Positions 39,931 to 40,853 of a DNA stretch of 40,853 nucleotides are shown here, in pieces. This DNA comes from Natronohydrobacter sp. (GTDB taxonomy: Bacteria > Pseudomonadota > Alphaproteobacteria > Rhodobacterales > Rhodobacteraceae), in NCBI GenBank assembly GCA_007118445.1, contig SKRP01000256.1, positions 1-40,853 of the forward strand, read 5' to 3'. Made by a program: the position numbers and the translations under genes. The notes under the pieces were generated by a model that did not search any database, was not told the DNA's origin, and saw only the letters and a program-made list of their open reading frames with translations. How positions within the stretch are numbered: the first letter of the stretch is position 1; every line of letters begins with the position of its first letter.

Positions 39931-40853
39931 ATGTCGCCAGAGCACGAGAAATCGATCTCAGCGTCCATGGACACGCCCAACCGTACTCAGCACGACGAGA
40001 GCGCGCAAGAAAAAAGCGTGGGAATTGGCCTTCCCGCGCATGTCGCGGGCTCTGGCGCGATGGATCGCCTGGTCGATACCGCCCGCGACTATGCGCGCGC
40101 GGCGGCCTCGGACAACACGCGATCCGCCTATGCCAGGGATTGGGCGCATTTCGCGCGCTGGTGCCGGATGCGCGGGGCCGCAGACCCCCTGCCCCCTTCG
40201 CCCGAACTGGTCGGCCTCTATATTGCCGATCTGGCCGCGCCGCAGGGCAGCCGCCCTGCCCTGTCGGTGGCCTCGATCGAGCGCCGCCTGTCCGGCCTTG
40301 GCTGGAACTATGCGCAACGCGGATTTTCGCTGGACCGCAAGGACCGCCATATCGCGACTGTCCTGGCCGGTATCCGGCGCAGACATGCCCGGCCGCCAGT
40401 GCAGAAAGCGGCGATTCTGGCCGAGGATATCCGCGCCATGGTCGCCACCCTGCCCCATGACCTGCGGGGCCTGCGCGACCGGGCCATCCTGTTGATCGGC
40501 TTCGCAGGCGGGCTGCGGCGCTCGGAAATCGTCAGTCTGGACCGGCACAAGGATGACACTATGGACAGTGGCGGCTGGATCGACATTCTGGACGGCGGCG
40601 CGCTGATCACCCTGCGCGGCAAGACTGGCTGGCGCGAGGTGGAAATCGGGCGCGGATCCTCTGATCAGACCTGCCCGGTCCATGCGTTGGAGCAATGGCT
40701 GCACTACGGGCGTATCACATTCGGGCCAGTGTTCACGGGCGTGACGCGCGACGGCAAACGCGCGCGCGACACACGGCTCAATGACAAGCATATCGCGCGG
40801 CTGATCAAGACCTGCGTGCTGAATGCGGGTCTGCGCCCCGACCTGCCCGATGC
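39931..40853 (+). CDS. Tyrosine-type site-specific recombinase/integrase, 3' end cut
   Basis: The frame runs open from ATG 39931 to the window end (307 codons), so the gene is incomplete. A variable N-terminus (about 1-45) is followed by a SAM-like core-binding domain (MDRLVDTARDYARAAASDNTRSAYARDWAHFARWCRMRG..., about 44-155). The catalytic domain then begins with LRDRAILLIGFAGGLRRSEIVSLD, where Arg196 is the first catalytic Arg. The HxxR and Tyr motifs lie beyond the edge. A GGGGGAAG ribosome site precedes the start. Divergent from DUF1403 across a shared control region with an inverted repeat. Confidence 0.92.
   Translation, partial: MSPEHEKSISASMDTPNRTQHDESAQEKSVGIGLPAHVAGSGAMDRLVDTARDYARAAASDNTRSAYARDWAHFARWCRMRGAADPLPPSPELVGLYIADLAAPQGSRPALSVASIERRLSGLGWNYAQRGFSLDRKDRHIATVLAGIRRRHARPPVQKAAILAEDIRAMVATLPHDLRGLRDRAILLIGFAGGLRRSEIVSLDRHKDDTMDSGGWIDILDGGALITLRGKTGWREVEIGRGSSDQTCPVHALEQWLHYGRITFGPVFTGVTRDGKRARDTRLNDKHIARLIKTCVLNAGLRPDLPD

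Noticed and set aside
39728..40495. Plus-strand open frame overlapping the integrase
   Set aside because: Different frame with Arg/Pro/Trp-rich sequence; the frame from 39931 encodes the recombinase domains and stays open to the window end.
1..40853. CRISPR arrays, tRNA or rRNA genes, and complete insertion sequences
   Set aside because: No regularly spaced repeats, cloverleaf-like sequences, rRNA blocks or transposase genes with terminal repeats were seen on either strand.

Overview
The window is GC-rich, densely packed DNA with many overlapping stop/start codons. Its proteins look like those of a Rhodobacterales alphaproteobacterium (Rhodobacteraceae/Paracoccaceae type). The TRAP, ABC and GntR/FCD catabolic modules and the ScpB-like/DUF1403/integrase trio at the right end fit this. 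The taxonomic call is an inference from protein style, since no rRNA or tRNA is present.

Layout. (1) 1-2928: the cut-off start of a TcuA-like FAD dehydrogenase, its GntR/FCD regulator, and a divergent AbrB-type membrane protein coupled to a D-2-hydroxyacid dehydrogenase. (2) 3038-6874: a fumarylacetoacetate-hydrolase family enzyme, then malonyl-CoA decarboxylase and malonyl-CoA synthetase. (3) 6905-15000, minus strand: an oligopeptide-type ABC importer (SBP, two permeases, fused double ATPase), then GDPD, a small membrane protein and an iron-dependent alcohol dehydrogenase. (4) 15661-16878: a ChrA-type transporter. (5) 16977-25519: a 5-oxoproline/glutamate module with a MarR regulator, pxpB-pxpC-pxpA-lysR, a DUF1445 (D-glutamate cyclase-like) enzyme, a three-gene TRAP importer and a DUF2848 protein. 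(6) 25968-37969: a bacterial microcompartment (BMC) region. (7) 38290-40853: ScpB-like, DUF1403 and a divergent tyrosine recombinase that runs off the edge.

The BMC region is the most unusual part. One minus-strand operon encodes a glutamine-synthetase-like amine ligase, BMC-P, BMC-H, an opine-dehydrogenase-like protein, an acylating-type aldehyde dehydrogenase, BMC-T, a malate-dehydrogenase-like protein with an EutQ-like N-terminus, and RidA. A DAO-family FAD enzyme is divergent from it. A GlxBCD/MgsABC-like set and a GntR regulator lie at the other side. A perfect 16-bp palindrome (ATACTGTATACAGTAT) occurs at both regulated ends, about 7.7 kb apart, which suggests a single regulon. No diol dehydratase, ethanolamine lyase, glycyl-radical enzyme or phosphotransacylase is present. 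I infer that an alkylamine is first glutamylated, rearranged to an N-alkylglutamate and oxidised to glutamate plus an aldehyde. The aldehyde would then be consumed inside the shell. This would be a microcompartment version of the N-methylglutamate pathway. The substrate is not known from sequence.
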